This document shows, piece by piece, positions 26,714 to 36,026 of a stretch of 39,845 nt of DNA. Below the pieces are notes generated by a model that did not search any database, was not told the origin of the DNA, and saw nothing but the letters and a program-made list of their open reading frames with translations. Within the stretch, counting starts at the first letter, position 1; every line of letters begins with the position of its first letter. Source of the DNA: Herbinix sp. (GTDB lineage Bacteria; Bacillota; Clostridia; Lachnospirales; Lachnospiraceae); contig JARBTJ010000030.1 in NCBI GenBank assembly GCA_029240245.1, forward strand, positions 1-39,845. Direction: 5' to 3'. Position numbers and translations under genes: made by a program.

Positions 26714-26739
26714 CAATTTGATTTGTCCGTTGTTATAAT
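26710..26739 (+). promoter_or_regulatory. Promoter of the trp operon
   Basis: TTGACA (26710-26715) overlaps the stop codon of the preceding gene. TATAAT is at 26734-26739, 18 bp away. The transcript would begin near 26746, at the T-box leader. Confidence 0.75.
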
Positions 26740-26745
26740 TCGTTT

Positions 26746-27023
26746 AATAAATCAAACCGTTGATCAAGAGAAGTAAGAATAAGGATATGTATACAGAGAG
26801 CCGCTGAAGGTGGGAATGCGGTTACATGGATTATTCCGAATGGACTTGTGAGGGAAGCCCCGAAATCATTCGAGAGTAGGCGTTTACGGGAACCCTGTCC
26901 GTTATCAGTAGGGTGCATATGATGGTATGCAAAATGAGTGGTCGTATTTACGACAAATTGGGTGGTACCGCAGAAGTTTAGGCTTTTGTCCCTGTAATAA
27001 CAGAGACAAAGGCCTTTTTTTTA
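26746..27023 (+). promoter_or_regulatory. T-box leader, tryptophan-specific
   Basis: The leader has the order of a T-box riboswitch. A stem I region (AGAGAGCCGCTGAAGGTGGG) comes first. The probable specifier loop reads GAATGGACTT with UGG (Trp) at 26841-26843. Next come GAGTAGGCGTTTACGGG and the T-box sequence GGGTGGTACCGC (TGGTACCGC at 26963-26971). A terminator hairpin follows: AGGCTTTTGTC pairs with the strand ending GACAAAGGCCT, then eight T residues (26980-27022). Uncharged tRNA-Trp would stabilise the antiterminator and switch on trpEGDCFBA. A second TGG at 26827 is the less likely specifier. Confidence 0.93.
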
Positions 27024-27107
27024 TACCCTTTGGTAGTCAATTGCTACATTATAAATCAATGAAAGGAAAGAATTTTTCATCCATCAATGAAAAATAAGGT
27101 GACAAGA

Positions 27108-28562
27108 ATGATTACTCCAAGCTGTGATGAAATTATGTTGCTATCAAAAGAATTTCGTGTAATTCCCATCTGTAAGGAAATTTATGCGGACATTATTACC
27201 CCAATAACCTTACTCAGAAAAATAGCGCAGGTCAGCGAAAGCTATTATCTTTTGGAAAGTGTGGAAGGGGGAGAAAAGTGGGGGCGTTACTCCTTTCTGG
27301 GATTTCATCCGACACTGCAGGTTACCTGTAAGAATGGAACTGTAGTGATTGATGACGGAGACAGAAAAGAATATAGTACCGGGAAGCCATATGAAATCTT
27401 AAGAAATCTCTTAAATAATTATAAAGCACCAAAGCTTTCCGGTATGCCTCCGTTTACCGGCGGACTGGTGGGATATTTTTCTTATGAGATGATTGGTTAT
27501 GCAGAACCGGTACTTAAACTAAAGAGTAGTGATTTTAATGATTTTGACCTAATGCTATATGATAAGGTAATCGCCTATGATCATGTTAAACAAAAATTAA
27601 ACATTATTGTAAATATGAAGACGGATCACGTTATGGAGAATTACGGGAAGGCTGTTACAGACATCGAAAATCTGATACGGTTGATTCATGAACCGCTTGC
27701 CGTACCATTGATAGGGATGGAGAGCAAACCGGTATTTACCTGCAATGTTACGAAGGACGAATACTGCGAAATAGTAGACAAAACGAAGGAATTTATCGTA
27801 AATGGTGACATTTTTCAGGCAGTCATCTCAAGACGTTTTGAAACAGAGTATAAAGACAGTCTATTAAATGCATATCGTGTTTTAAGAACAACCAATCCTT
27901 CTCCTTATATGGTATTTCTTCAGAATAAGGATGTGCAGCTAATCAGTACCTCACCGGAGACGTTAATCCGTTTAAAGGACGGTGTGCTCACAACGTTCCC
28001 GATTGCAGGTTCCAGACCCAGAGGCAAAGATAAAGAGGAGGATCTTGCACTGGAAAAAGAACTGTTAACGGATGAGAAGGAGCTCTCAGAACATAATATG
28101 CTGGTGGATTTGGGTAGAAATGATATCGGTAAAATATCAGATTTTGACAGTGTTCGTGTCACTGAATACAAGAGGATACAACGATATTCGAGAATTATGC
28201 ATATCACCTCTGAGGTGGAAGGAAGACTAAAAGCCGGAAAGGATGCATTTGATGCCATCGAAGCCATCCTTCCTGCCGGAACCCTATCCGGAGCACCGAA
28301 AATCAGGGCCTGCGAAATCATTGAGGAGCAGGAAAAAGCACCGAGAGGTGTTTATGGGGGAGCCATTGGATATATTGACTTTACCGGTAATATGGATACC
28401 TGTATTGCAATACGAATGGCGGTGAAGAAGAATGGAAAGGTAACCGTTCAGGCAGGCGGAGGAATTGTGGCAGACAGTATTCCTGTGATGGAATATGAAG
28501 AATCGGGGAATAAAGCAAGAGCAGTTATGGAAGCTATTATGAGAGCCGGGGAGGTGGAGTAA
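27108..28562 (+). CDS. trpE: Anthranilate synthase component I, TrpE
   Basis: About 484 residues. It converts chorismate to anthranilate with ammonia from TrpG. YYLLESVEGGEKWGRYSFLG carries the LLES motif of tryptophan feedback inhibition. The chorismate-binding C-terminal domain shows FQAVISRRF, PSPYMVFL, LISTSPETLIRL, PIAGSRPRGKDKEED and GTLSGAPKIRACEII. ATG 27108 has AAGGTG six bases upstream and fits the usual short TrpE start; ATG 27087 has no suitable ribosome site. The stop is one base from the trpG start. Confidence 0.96.
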   Translation: MITPSCDEIMLLSKEFRVIPICKEIYADIITPITLLRKIAQVSESYYLLESVEGGEKWGRYSFLGFHPTLQVTCKNGTVVIDDGDRKEYSTGKPYEILRNLLNNYKAPKLSGMPPFTGGLVGYFSYEMIGYAEPVLKLKSSDFNDFDLMLYDKVIAYDHVKQKLNIIVNMKTDHVMENYGKAVTDIENLIRLIHEPLAVPLIGMESKPVFTCNVTKDEYCEIVDKTKEFIVNGDIFQAVISRRFETEYKDSLLNAYRVLRTTNPSPYMVFLQNKDVQLISTSPETLIRLKDGVLTTFPIAGSRPRGKDKEEDLALEKELLTDEKELSEHNMLVDLGRNDIGKISDFDSVRVTEYKRIQRYSRIMHITSEVEGRLKAGKDAFDAIEAILPAGTLSGAPKIRACEIIEEQEKAPRGVYGGAIGYIDFTGNMDTCIAIRMAVKKNGKVTVQAGGGIVADSIPVMEYEESGNKARAVMEAIMRAGEVE

Positions 28563-28563
28563 A

Positions 28564-29142
28564 GTGATTTTACTGATCGATAATTATGATAGTTTTACCT
28601 ACAATTTAGTACAGCTAGCCGGAAGTATCCGTAAAGACATTAAAGTAATTCGAAATGATGAAATGACAGTGGAGGAAATCAGAAGAATGAATCCCACCCA
28701 AATCATTATTTCGCCGGGACCCGGATATCCAAAGGATGCAGGTGTATGCGAAGAGGTCATTATGAAAATGAAGGGAGAAATCCCCATACTAGGCGTATGC
28801 TTAGGGCATCAGGGAATCTGTGAAGCCTTCGGTGCCAAAATAACCCATGCAAAGCATTTGATGCATGGAAAACAGAGTGACATTCATATATCCAACGGAA
28901 GCAGGATATTTCATGGCCTAGCCCCGATTATTAAGGCAGCCAGATATCATTCTCTGATTGCCCAAAGGGAGACCTTACCGGATGATTTGCTAGTCATAGC
29001 AGAAGATGAGCAGGGTGAAATCATGGCTGTCAAACATAGAAATTATGAAATTTACGGCGTGCAATTCCATCCGGAATCAATTTTAACACCTCAGGGTGGG
29101 GTGATTATGAAGAACTTCTTACAAATCGGACAGCAAACTTGA
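28564..29142 (+). CDS. trpG: Anthranilate synthase glutaminase, TrpG
   Basis: Class I glutaminase of 192 residues. ILLIDNYDSFTYNL at the start, SPGPGYPKDAG, nucleophile cysteine in GVCLGHQGI and FHPESILTPQG at the end. It begins with GTG directly after trpE, with GAGGTGGAG upstream, so it is translationally coupled. It is a separate gene, not fused to trpD as in some species. Confidence 0.96.
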   Translation: MILLIDNYDSFTYNLVQLAGSIRKDIKVIRNDEMTVEEIRRMNPTQIIISPGPGYPKDAGVCEEVIMKMKGEIPILGVCLGHQGICEAFGAKITHAKHLMHGKQSDIHISNGSRIFHGLAPIIKAARYHSLIAQRETLPDDLLVIAEDEQGEIMAVKHRNYEIYGVQFHPESILTPQGGVIMKNFLQIGQQT

Positions 29143-29368
29143 TAGAAATCCCTAGTGGTAGGTTGATACAATCATACTCTGGAACTTTTTTATAGGAAAT
29201 TGCGTCCTATGAAAAAAAACACTCTGTGCAGGATGCGCATCATTTGGTAAGGGTTTATTGCTTCCTGATCCGCCATGGTGCGAAAGTTTCAACAAGCTGA
29301 CATTTTGTTCTTATACAATGATTACATAGTATGTAATATTTATGCCGCATGGCAGATGGGAGGATCGT
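29143..29368 (+). other. trpG-trpD spacer
   Basis: 226 bases, the largest gap inside the trp operon. It holds a small hairpin TAGGA-TCCTA near 29192-29208 and a palindrome ATTACAT/ATGTAAT at 29321-29337. I see no ORF with a ribosome site, and a TACAAT at 29314 without a good -35. Internal processing or a weak promoter is possible. Confidence 0.4.
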
Positions 29369-30379
29369 ATGATACAACAGGCAATTTCAAAATTAATCAG
29401 GAAAGAAGATTTGACCTTGGATATGACAAAGTCCGTGATGGATGAGATCATGAGCGGAAATGCAACCAATGCGCAGATCGCCGGATTTATTACAGCAATC
29501 CGGATGAAGGGCGAAACCATTGACGAAATCACAGGCTGTGCTATGGTGATGAGACAATATGGCTTAAAGCTTTTACATGAAGGTGATGTTCTTGATATTG
29601 TGGGTACCGGCGGAGATGAGGCCTTTAGTTTTAACATTTCAACTGTATCTGCATTGGTTATTAGTGCTGCGGGAATACCTGTGGCAAAGCACGGCAATCG
29701 CAGTGTTTCAAGTAAATGCGGTAGTGCCGATGTACTGGAGGAGTTAGGTGTAAAAATTGATATTCCGGTGGAGATGAGCGAAAAAATTCTAAGGGAGATT
29801 GGTATTTGCTTTTTATTTGCACCAAAGTATCATTCCTCTATGCGTTACGCAGCACCGGTAAGAAAAGAACTTGGGGTACGAACCATATTCAATATCTTAG
29901 GACCACTTTCGAGTCCGGCAAATGCTAATCTGCAACTCCTTGGTGTTTATGATGAAAATCTGGTCGAGCCCCTTGCAAGGGTTCTTGCAAATCTTGGTGT
30001 GAAGCGTGCCATGGTGGTTCATGGGCATGATGGGCTGGACGAAATCTCATTATGTACGAAATCTACTGTCTGTGAAATAAATAACGGACAGATCAACAGC
30101 TTTTTCTTAGATCCGAAGCAATTTGGTTTCTCTTACTGTAAGCCCGAGGATCTGGTAGGCGGTAGTCCTTTCGAGAATGCAGAGATAGCAAAGAAGATAC
30201 TAGGCGGTGAGAAAGGTCCGAAAAGGGATATTGTGTTATTAAACTCAGCTGTTTGTCTTTATCTCTCCTATAACAACATTACATTAAGAGAATGTGTGAA
30301 ATTAGCTGCTGAGATGATAGACAGCGGTAAGGCAATGGAGAAACTAAATCAGTTTATCCGCCTGTCGAATGAATTGTAG
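29369..30379 (+). CDS. trpD: Anthranilate phosphoribosyltransferase TrpD
   Basis: About 336 residues. It transfers the phosphoribosyl group of PRPP to anthranilate. DIVGTGGDEAFSFNIST is the PRPP/anthranilate loop; KHGNRSVSSKCGSADVLEELG and FAPKYHSSMRY are also diagnostic. ATG 29369 follows GGGAGG by five bases; the ATG at 29342 has no ribosome site. Confidence 0.96.
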   Translation: MIQQAISKLIRKEDLTLDMTKSVMDEIMSGNATNAQIAGFITAIRMKGETIDEITGCAMVMRQYGLKLLHEGDVLDIVGTGGDEAFSFNISTVSALVISAAGIPVAKHGNRSVSSKCGSADVLEELGVKIDIPVEMSEKILREIGICFLFAPKYHSSMRYAAPVRKELGVRTIFNILGPLSSPANANLQLLGVYDENLVEPLARVLANLGVKRAMVVHGHDGLDEISLCTKSTVCEINNGQINSFFLDPKQFGFSYCKPEDLVGGSPFENAEIAKKILGGEKGPKRDIVLLNSAVCLYLSYNNITLRECVKLAAEMIDSGKAMEKLNQFIRLSNEL

Positions 30380-30482
30380 ACCTGGATTTACCCTATTAAG
30401 TTATGGAGCAACCGTCAAATAATCATAGATGGGCGGTACGAAGTGCTCCGTTATGAATAAATCGTACCGGGAGGGAAATGAA

Positions 30483-31316
30483 ATGATTCTTGACAAGATA
30501 GCTGCTTCTACACGAATACGAGTAGAAGATGCAAAAAAACAGTTATCGGCTTATGATTTGATAAAGCGGTTGAAGGATACGGATAAGATTCCGAAAAACA
30601 ATCACAGAGAAGTTTTTGCATTTGAAAAAGCATTGAGAAAGGACCACATGGCCTTTATCTGTGAAGTGAAAAAAGCGTCCCCCTCAAAGGGCATTTTAGT
30701 AGAGAATTTTCCTTACCTATCCATCGCAAAGGAGTATGAGGAGGCCGGTGCAGACGCCATTTCAGTACTTACCGAACCGGAATTTTTTAAGGGAAATGAC
30801 CGGTATCTCTCTGAAATTAGTTCGGGGTCCTCTGTTCCGTTGCTCCGAAAGGATTTTACGCTGGATGAATATCAGATATACGAAGCGAAATTGATCGGAG
30901 CAGATGCGGTACTTCTCATCTGTTCCTTACTAGATACAAAAACGTTAAAACATTTTATTAGACTTTGTGATCAGCTTAAAATCTCGGCACTTGTGGAGGC
31001 ACATACCGAAGAAGAAGTAAAGTCAGCGCTGGAAGCAGGTGCTAGAATAATTGGAGTAAACAATCGAAATCTTCATACCTTTGAAGTTAATTTAGACATC
31101 AGTATCCGCCTGCGTGCTTTGGTACCGGAGGAAATCATATTTGTAGCAGAAAGCGGTATTCGTAGTTCTTTGGATGTACTGCGATTACGTGAAGCTGGAG
31201 TGAATGCAGTATTAATCGGTGAAACGTTAATGAAAAGTGAGAATAAATCAGAGATGCTTCTCTATTTGAAAGAAGGAAGGAAAAATCGCTTCTTAGGGGA
31301 GGTAACCTATGACTAA
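30483..31316 (+). CDS. trpC: Indole-3-glycerol phosphate synthase TrpC
   Basis: About 277 residues, TIM barrel. It closes the indole ring from CdRP. FICEVKKASPSKG, LRKDFTLDEYQIYEAKLIGADAVLL (split here by family convention), VNNRNLHTFEV and ESGIRSSLDVLRL are the active-site loops. ATG 30483 follows GGGAGGG by about seven bases; upstream in-frame codons lack a site. It overlaps trpF by eight bases. Confidence 0.96.
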   Translation: MILDKIAASTRIRVEDAKKQLSAYDLIKRLKDTDKIPKNNHREVFAFEKALRKDHMAFICEVKKASPSKGILVENFPYLSIAKEYEEAGADAISVLTEPEFFKGNDRYLSEISSGSSVPLLRKDFTLDEYQIYEAKLIGADAVLLICSLLDTKTLKHFIRLCDQLKISALVEAHTEEEVKSALEAGARIIGVNNRNLHTFEVNLDISIRLRALVPEEIIFVAESGIRSSLDVLRLREAGVNAVLIGETLMKSENKSEMLLYLKEGRKNRFLGEVTYD

Positions 31317-31941
31317 GATTAAAATTTGCGGTCTTTCAAGAATGGCAGATATCGAAGCTGTGAATGAATATCTCCCGGATTATATCGGATTTGTATTCGC
31401 AAGTGAAAGCAGAAGACAGGTAAGCGAGGATACGGCACGACAGTTAAAAGCGGCATTACATCCTAAGGTAAAGGCCATCGGGGTCTTTGTAAATGATGAT
31501 CCAAAGCGGATCGTCGGTCTGTGCAAAGACAAAACCATTGATATTGTTCAACTTCATGGAGATGAAGGCGAGGAATATTTTAAAACACTTCGCAGTATGA
31601 TACCGCATCCGATTATTAAGGCAGTCAGGGTGAAAAATCATGAAAGCATGCAAAATGCCATCCAATATCCCAGTAACTATTTATTATTGGATACCTACCG
31701 GGAAAAGGAGTATGGTGGAAGTGGTGAAACCTTTGACTGGTCCCTGATTTCTAATATCCCTAAGCCATATTTTCTGGCTGGCGGTATTCATGTCGATAAT
31801 GTTGATGAGGCAATCAGACGCTGTCATCCCTATTGCATCGATATCAGCAGCGGAGTAGAAACGGATGGAGTGAAGGACTCGAAGAAGATACAGGAAATCA
31901 TATTAAAGATAAGAGATTTGAAAAGTGTGGTTACACAATAA
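31309..31941 (+). CDS. trpF: Phosphoribosylanthranilate isomerase TrpF
   Basis: 210 residues, TIM barrel. KICGLSRMADIEAV has the catalytic cysteine and LLLDTYREKEYGGSGETFDW the catalytic aspartate; LAGGIHVDNVDEA and DISSGVET form the phosphate site. The ATG lies inside the end of trpC, with GGGAGG upstream, so it is translationally coupled. It is a separate polypeptide, unlike the TrpC-TrpF fusion of enterobacteria. Confidence 0.96.
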   Translation: MTKIKICGLSRMADIEAVNEYLPDYIGFVFASESRRQVSEDTARQLKAALHPKVKAIGVFVNDDPKRIVGLCKDKTIDIVQLHGDEGEEYFKTLRSMIPHPIIKAVRVKNHESMQNAIQYPSNYLLLDTYREKEYGGSGETFDWSLISNIPKPYFLAGGIHVDNVDEAIRRCHPYCIDISSGVETDGVKDSKKIQEIILKIRDLKSVVTQ

Positions 31942-32042
31942 AAAGAAATCGGATTCGTTATTAAATTTGCATTATTATAATGACGAACATATCGTAACTA
32001 TATTTGTCTGATAACTTAAATCGAAAGCAGAGAGGGGATAAC

Positions 32043-33227
32043 ATGTCAAAAGGAAGATTTGGAGTTCATGGTGGTCAATATATTCCGGAAACTTTAATGA
32101 ATGCTGTCATAGAACTGGAAGAGGCTTATCAATATTATAAACAGGACGAAAGCTTTATTCATGAGCTGGAGAAACTATTAAGGGATTATGCCGGTCGACC
32201 GTCTTTATTGTATTATGCGGAAAAGATGACCAAGGATCTGGGCGGTGCGAAGATTTATCTTAAGAGAGAGGATTTGAATCATACCGGCTCCCATAAAATT
32301 AATAATGTTTTGGGGCAGGTGCTGCTTGCGAAAAAGATGGGAAAAAAACGTGTCATAGCAGAAACCGGTGCAGGACAGCATGGGGTTGCAACAGCGACAG
32401 CGGCAGCTTTACTTGGTTTAGAATGTGAGATATTTATGGGTAAGGAGGATACGGACCGACAGGTACTCAATGTATACCGCATGGAATTGTTGGGTGCAAA
32501 GGTGCATGCGGTGACCTCCGGAACACAGACCCTTAAGGATGCCGTGAATGAAACACTAAGAGAATGGACAAAACGGGTAGAGGATACCCACTATGTACTT
32601 GGCTCCGTCATGGGACCTCACCCATTTCCCACTATGGTCCGTGATTTTCAAAGTATCATCGGACGTGAGGTAAAACAACAATTGTTAACAATAGAAGGTA
32701 AGCTTCCGGATGTGGTACTTGCCTGTGTCGGAGGTGGAAGCAATGCCATGGGTATTTTCTATGAATTCATTGAGCATTCTGAGGTAAGATTAATCGGGTG
32801 TGAGGCTGCTGGACTCGGCATTGATACGGTTAAAACAGCAGCCACCATGGCAACCGGAACACTGGGTATCTTCCATGGCATGAAGTCTTACTTCTGCCAG
32901 GATGAATATGGACAGATTGCACCGGTGTATTCCATATCGGCAGGTCTTGACTATCCCGGTGTGGGCCCGGAGCATGCGCATCTAAAAGATAATAACCGAG
33001 CTGAATATGTTCCTGTTAGGGATCAGGAGGCTGTGGAGGCTTTTGAATATTTGTCACGGACAGAGGGTATTATTCCGGCGATCGAAAGTGCACATGCCGT
33101 AGCTTATGCGAAAAAACTGGCTCCTACCATGGGTAAGGATCAGGTAATGGTAATTAACCTATCAGGAAGAGGAGATAAGGATGTGGCAGCTATTGCCAGA
33201 TACAGGGGGGTGCAGATTTATGAGTAG
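32043..33227 (+). CDS. trpB: Tryptophan synthase beta chain TrpB
   Basis: About 394 residues. [16 protein letters not shown] at the start, PLP lysine in [41 protein letters not shown] (phosphate site) and LSGRGDKD at the end mark the TrpB1 type. ATG 32043 has GAGAGGGGA just upstream; a TTG at 32004 is only an upstream extension. It overlaps trpA by eight bases. Confidence 0.97.
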   Translation: MSKGRFGVHGGQYIPETLMNAVIELEEAYQYYKQDESFIHELEKLLRDYAGRPSLLYYAEKMTKDLGGAKIYLKREDLNHTGSHKINNVLGQVLLAKKMGKKRVIAETGAGQHGVATATAAALLGLECEIFMGKEDTDRQVLNVYRMELLGAKVHAVTSGTQTLKDAVNETLREWTKRVEDTHYVLGSVMGPHPFPTMVRDFQSIIGREVKQQLLTIEGKLPDVVLACVGGGSNAMGIFYEFIEHSEVRLIGCEAAGLGIDTVKTAATMATGTLGIFHGMKSYFCQDEYGQIAPVYSISAGLDYPGVGPEHAHLKDNNRAEYVPVRDQEAVEAFEYLSRTEGIIPAIESAHAVAYAKKLAPTMGKDQVMVINLSGRGDKDVAAIARYRGVQIYE

Positions 33228-33999
33228 AATAAATGAAGTATTTCAGTCAGGAAAAGCATTTATCCCATTTATTACAGCCGGAGATCCATCACTTTTGATT
33301 ACGGAGCAGCTGGTTCTTACCATGGCAGAGGCTGGTGCCGATTTAATTGAGCTAGGTATTCCTTTTTCCGATCCCGTTGCAGAAGGCCCGGTAATACAGG
33401 AGGCAGATTACAGAGCACTTTCAGGTGGAGTGACTACGGACAATATCTTTGCAATGGTACTTAGAATTCGGGAGCGCTGCAATGTGCCAATTGCCTTTAT
33501 GACCTATGCTAATCCGATATTTACCTATGGCACGGAACGATTTTTGGCGAACTGTAAAAAAGTCGGAGTCGATGCAATCATTGTTCCTGACATACCTTTT
33601 GAAGAAAAAGAGGAATTGAAGCCATATTGTGAGCATTATGGTATTGCTTTCATTTCCATGATTGCACCGACCTCAAAGGAACGCATCCGTATGATCGCGG
33701 CAGAAGCCGAAGGATTTATATACTGTGTTTCCTCCCTGGGGGTAACCGGAGTTCGTTCGGAAATAAGTTCAGAAGTAGAAAAAATGATCCATATGGTAAA
33801 AGAAGTGAAAGAGATACCCTGTGCTATAGGTTTTGGTATTTCTAAAACTGAACAGGCTGCAAAAATGGCTCGGATTTCGGATGGAGTCATTGTTGGAAGT
33901 GCGATTGTAAATATGGTTGGCAGGTATGGAATGGACTGTGTTCCTTATGTCATAGACTATATAAAGGATATGATGAAAGCGATAAAAACTGAAATATAA
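33220..33999 (+). CDS. trpA: Tryptophan synthase alpha chain TrpA
   Basis: About 259 residues, TIM barrel that releases indole to Trp[13 protein letters not shown], the catalytic glutamate in [19 protein letters not shown], the catalytic aspartate in [10 protein letters not shown] and [11 protein letters not shown] are present. ATG 33220 lies within the end of trpB and has GGGGGG upstream; the GTG at 33181 is in trpB and unlikely. Last gene of the operon. Confidence 0.97.
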   Translation: MSRINEVFQSGKAFIPFITAGDPSLLITEQLVLTMAEAGADLIELGIPFSDPVAEGPVIQEADYRALSGGVTTDNIFAMVLRIRERCNVPIAFMTYANPIFTYGTERFLANCKKVGVDAIIVPDIPFEEKEELKPYCEHYGIAFISMIAPTSKERIRMIAAEAEGFIYCVSSLGVTGVRSEISSEVEKMIHMVKEVKEIPCAIGFGISKTEQAAKMARISDGVIVGSAIVNMVGRYGMDCVPYVIDYIKDMMKAIKTEI

Positions 34000-34012
34000 C
34001 AACCCGTACCCA

Positions 34013-34046
34013 GAGCAGTTGCGGTATCATGCAATTGCTTTTTTTG
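34013..34046 (+). terminator. Terminator of the trp operon
   Basis: GCAGTTGC (34015-34022) and GCAATTGC (34031-34038) form an 8-bp stem with one G-U pair, followed by seven T residues. Confidence 0.85.
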
Positions 34047-34155
34047 CGTAAGCTGGCACTTTGCTTTGTTATTACTAGGAATTTTTTCTAACAGATATTT
34101 TGAATGAATTTTACATAGCATTAACATAACCTTGCACGACTGTGATGGCATTGGT

Positions 34156-34164
34156 TGTTATAAT
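34156..34164 (+). promoter_or_regulatory. Extended -10 promoter of the EAL gene
   Basis: TGTTATAAT forms an extended -10. A TTGCAC at 34132 is 21 bp away, too far for a normal -35. About 30 bases separate the promoter from the start at 34195. Confidence 0.4.
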
Positions 34165-34194
34165 AAACAAAAAATAGTAAACGAGGTTTTGTCA

Positions 34195-35955
34195 ATGCCG
34201 GACATAAGAAAAGATGCATTAGAATACATAATCAGCAACAAGTTAATTAAAACCGTTTTCCAACCGATTATTTCATTAAGAGATGGAAGTATATTAGGGC
34301 ACGAAGCACTTAGCAGAATCACCTGTGACAGTGAGATTACGAATCCTGAAATGCTCTTTGCTGTGGCGGGAGAATATAACCGTATGTGGGACCTTGAACT
34401 TTTATGCAGAACGGTAGCATTAGAAACGGCATATAAATTTATGATACCGCCATATAACAAAAGATTGTTTCTTAATGTTAATCCCAATACAATGCATGAT
34501 GAAAACTTTAAAAAAGGATTTACGAGAGAATTTTTGCAACAGTATAAGATTGTTCCCAATAATGTTATATTTGAAATAACAGAAAGAAATGTAATAACGG
34601 AAATGGATAGCTTTCTAACTGCGATTAATCATTACCGGAGCCAGGATTATCAGATCGCCATCGATGATGCCGGTGCCGGTTATTCCGGTTTAAATCTGAT
34701 CAGTGATATTAATCCGAATTTTATCAAATTGGATATGAAATTAATAAGAGGTATTGATGGAGACAACTTAAAATATGCCCTAGTAAAGGGTATGGTGGAG
34801 CTATCCAAGACATCAAATATCAGTTTGATCGCAGAAGGGATAGAAACCTATGAAGAATTTAAGACTTTAATTAAATTAGGGGTACAATATGGTCAGGGAT
34901 ATTTCATACAGAGACCGGATTCAGAAATACAGATTCTTCGATGGGATTTACTGCAGATGATTAATGAGATAAATCTAAGTATGAACCAGTCATATTCAAG
35001 TAACATATCTAACACCTGCATTAAAAACATATGTACTTATACAGGTATTGTAGCAGCAAGTGTAACAGCTGATTTTGTGTATCATATTTTCAAAAATAAT
35101 CCGGGTCTGATGGGATTATGTATTATAGAGAATGAAATTCCGATTGGAATCATTACCCATCAAAAATTAGCCCAAAAAATGAGTGGTCATTATGGATTTT
35201 CCTTAAATCAACATAAACGTATCACAGAGTTGATGGATATTAGTTTTTTATCTGTGGATTGCAGGATGCCCATCAGTACAGTATCTCTTTTAGCCATGTC
35301 AAGATCGAATGACAGTCTGTATGATTTTATTGTGGTAACGGAAAATAGTAAATACATCGGTACGGTAACGATTAAGGATTTGCTTCAGAAAACCACAGAA
35401 ATGGAAGTGGCAGCTGCAAAGAATTTAAATCCTTTATCCGGTTTGCCCGGAAATCTGCTGGTTGAACAGCGATTAAATCAATGTGTGACCAATAATATGA
35501 TTTATAGCATTGCATACCTGGACATCGATAATTTCAAAGCATACAATGATGTTTACGGATTTGAAAACGGTGATCTGGTCATCAAGTTATTATCTAATAC
35601 TTTAAGAATTCACCTTCCGGAGGAGTATTTTATAGGTCATATCGGCGGTGATGATTTTGTTGTAATTGCAAATGACTTATTAACGGATGTATATTTTAAT
35701 GTGATAAAGTATCAGTTTGAACAGGAGGTACGAAATTTTTATAATCCTGTGGATATTCAAAATGGATATATTACCACAGTGAATCGTCATGGTATAACGG
35801 AGCAATTTCCAATCATCACGTTAACCATTGTCGTTGCGACTAGTGAAAGTCATTGCTTTCAAAATGTATATGAACTTACGGAAATGTTAGCAAAGCAGAA
35901 AAGATTAACAAAACAAAGGAAATTAACAAACACCTATCAAATTACAAAAATTTAA
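34195..35955 (+). CDS. EAL-CBS-GGDEF cyclic-di-GMP phosphodiesterase
   Basis: About 586 residues, cytoplasmic. The N-terminal EAL domain looks catalytically complete: GHEALSR (near 37), LFLNVNP, FEITER, IDDAGAGYSG, FIKLDM and AEGIET. A CBS-like pair lies at about 270-400 (LMGLCIIENEIPIGIITHQ, FIVVTENSKYIGTVTIKDLL). The C-terminal GGDEF domain reads HIGGDDF (near 484) in place of GG[DE]EF, so it is probably inactive or regulatory. Start 34195 has GAGG eight bases upstream; the longer frame begins in the promoter. It probably lowers c-di-GMP in response to a nucleotide bound by the CBS pair. Confidence 0.88.
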   Translation: MPDIRKDALEYIISNKLIKTVFQPIISLRDGSILGHEALSRITCDSEITNPEMLFAVAGEYNRMWDLELLCRTVALETAYKFMIPPYNKRLFLNVNPNTMHDENFKKGFTREFLQQYKIVPNNVIFEITERNVITEMDSFLTAINHYRSQDYQIAIDDAGAGYSGLNLISDINPNFIKLDMKLIRGIDGDNLKYALVKGMVELSKTSNISLIAEGIETYEEFKTLIKLGVQYGQGYFIQRPDSEIQILRWDLLQMINEINLSMNQSYSSNISNTCIKNICTYTGIVAASVTADFVYHIFKNNPGLMGLCIIENEIPIGIITHQKLAQKMSGHYGFSLNQHKRITELMDISFLSVDCRMPISTVSLLAMSRSNDSLYDFIVVTENSKYIGTVTIKDLLQKTTEMEVAAAKNLNPLSGLPGNLLVEQRLNQCVTNNMIYSIAYLDIDNFKAYNDVYGFENGDLVIKLLSNTLRIHLPEEYFIGHIGGDDFVVIANDLLTDVYFNVIKYQFEQEVRNFYNPVDIQNGYITTVNRHGITEQFPIITLTIVVATSESHCFQNVYELTEMLAKQKRLTKQRKLTNTYQITKI

Positions 35956-35973
35956 AAATTTTTAAAATTTGTA

Positions 35974-36004
35974 TTGACATTAACGTTACGTAAAGGTGTA
36001 CACT
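35974..36004 (+). promoter_or_regulatory. MerR-type promoter with 19-bp spacer
   Basis: TTGACA (35974-35979), a 19-bp spacer and TACACT (35999-36004). The spacer holds the imperfect dyad TTAACGT-T-ACGTAA. An over-long 19-bp spacer with a dyad inside is the hallmark of MerR-controlled promoters, so the downstream TipA-like gene is probably autoregulated. Confidence 0.7.
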
Positions 36005-36026
36005 CTTTTTGTGAGGAGGCGAAAAC

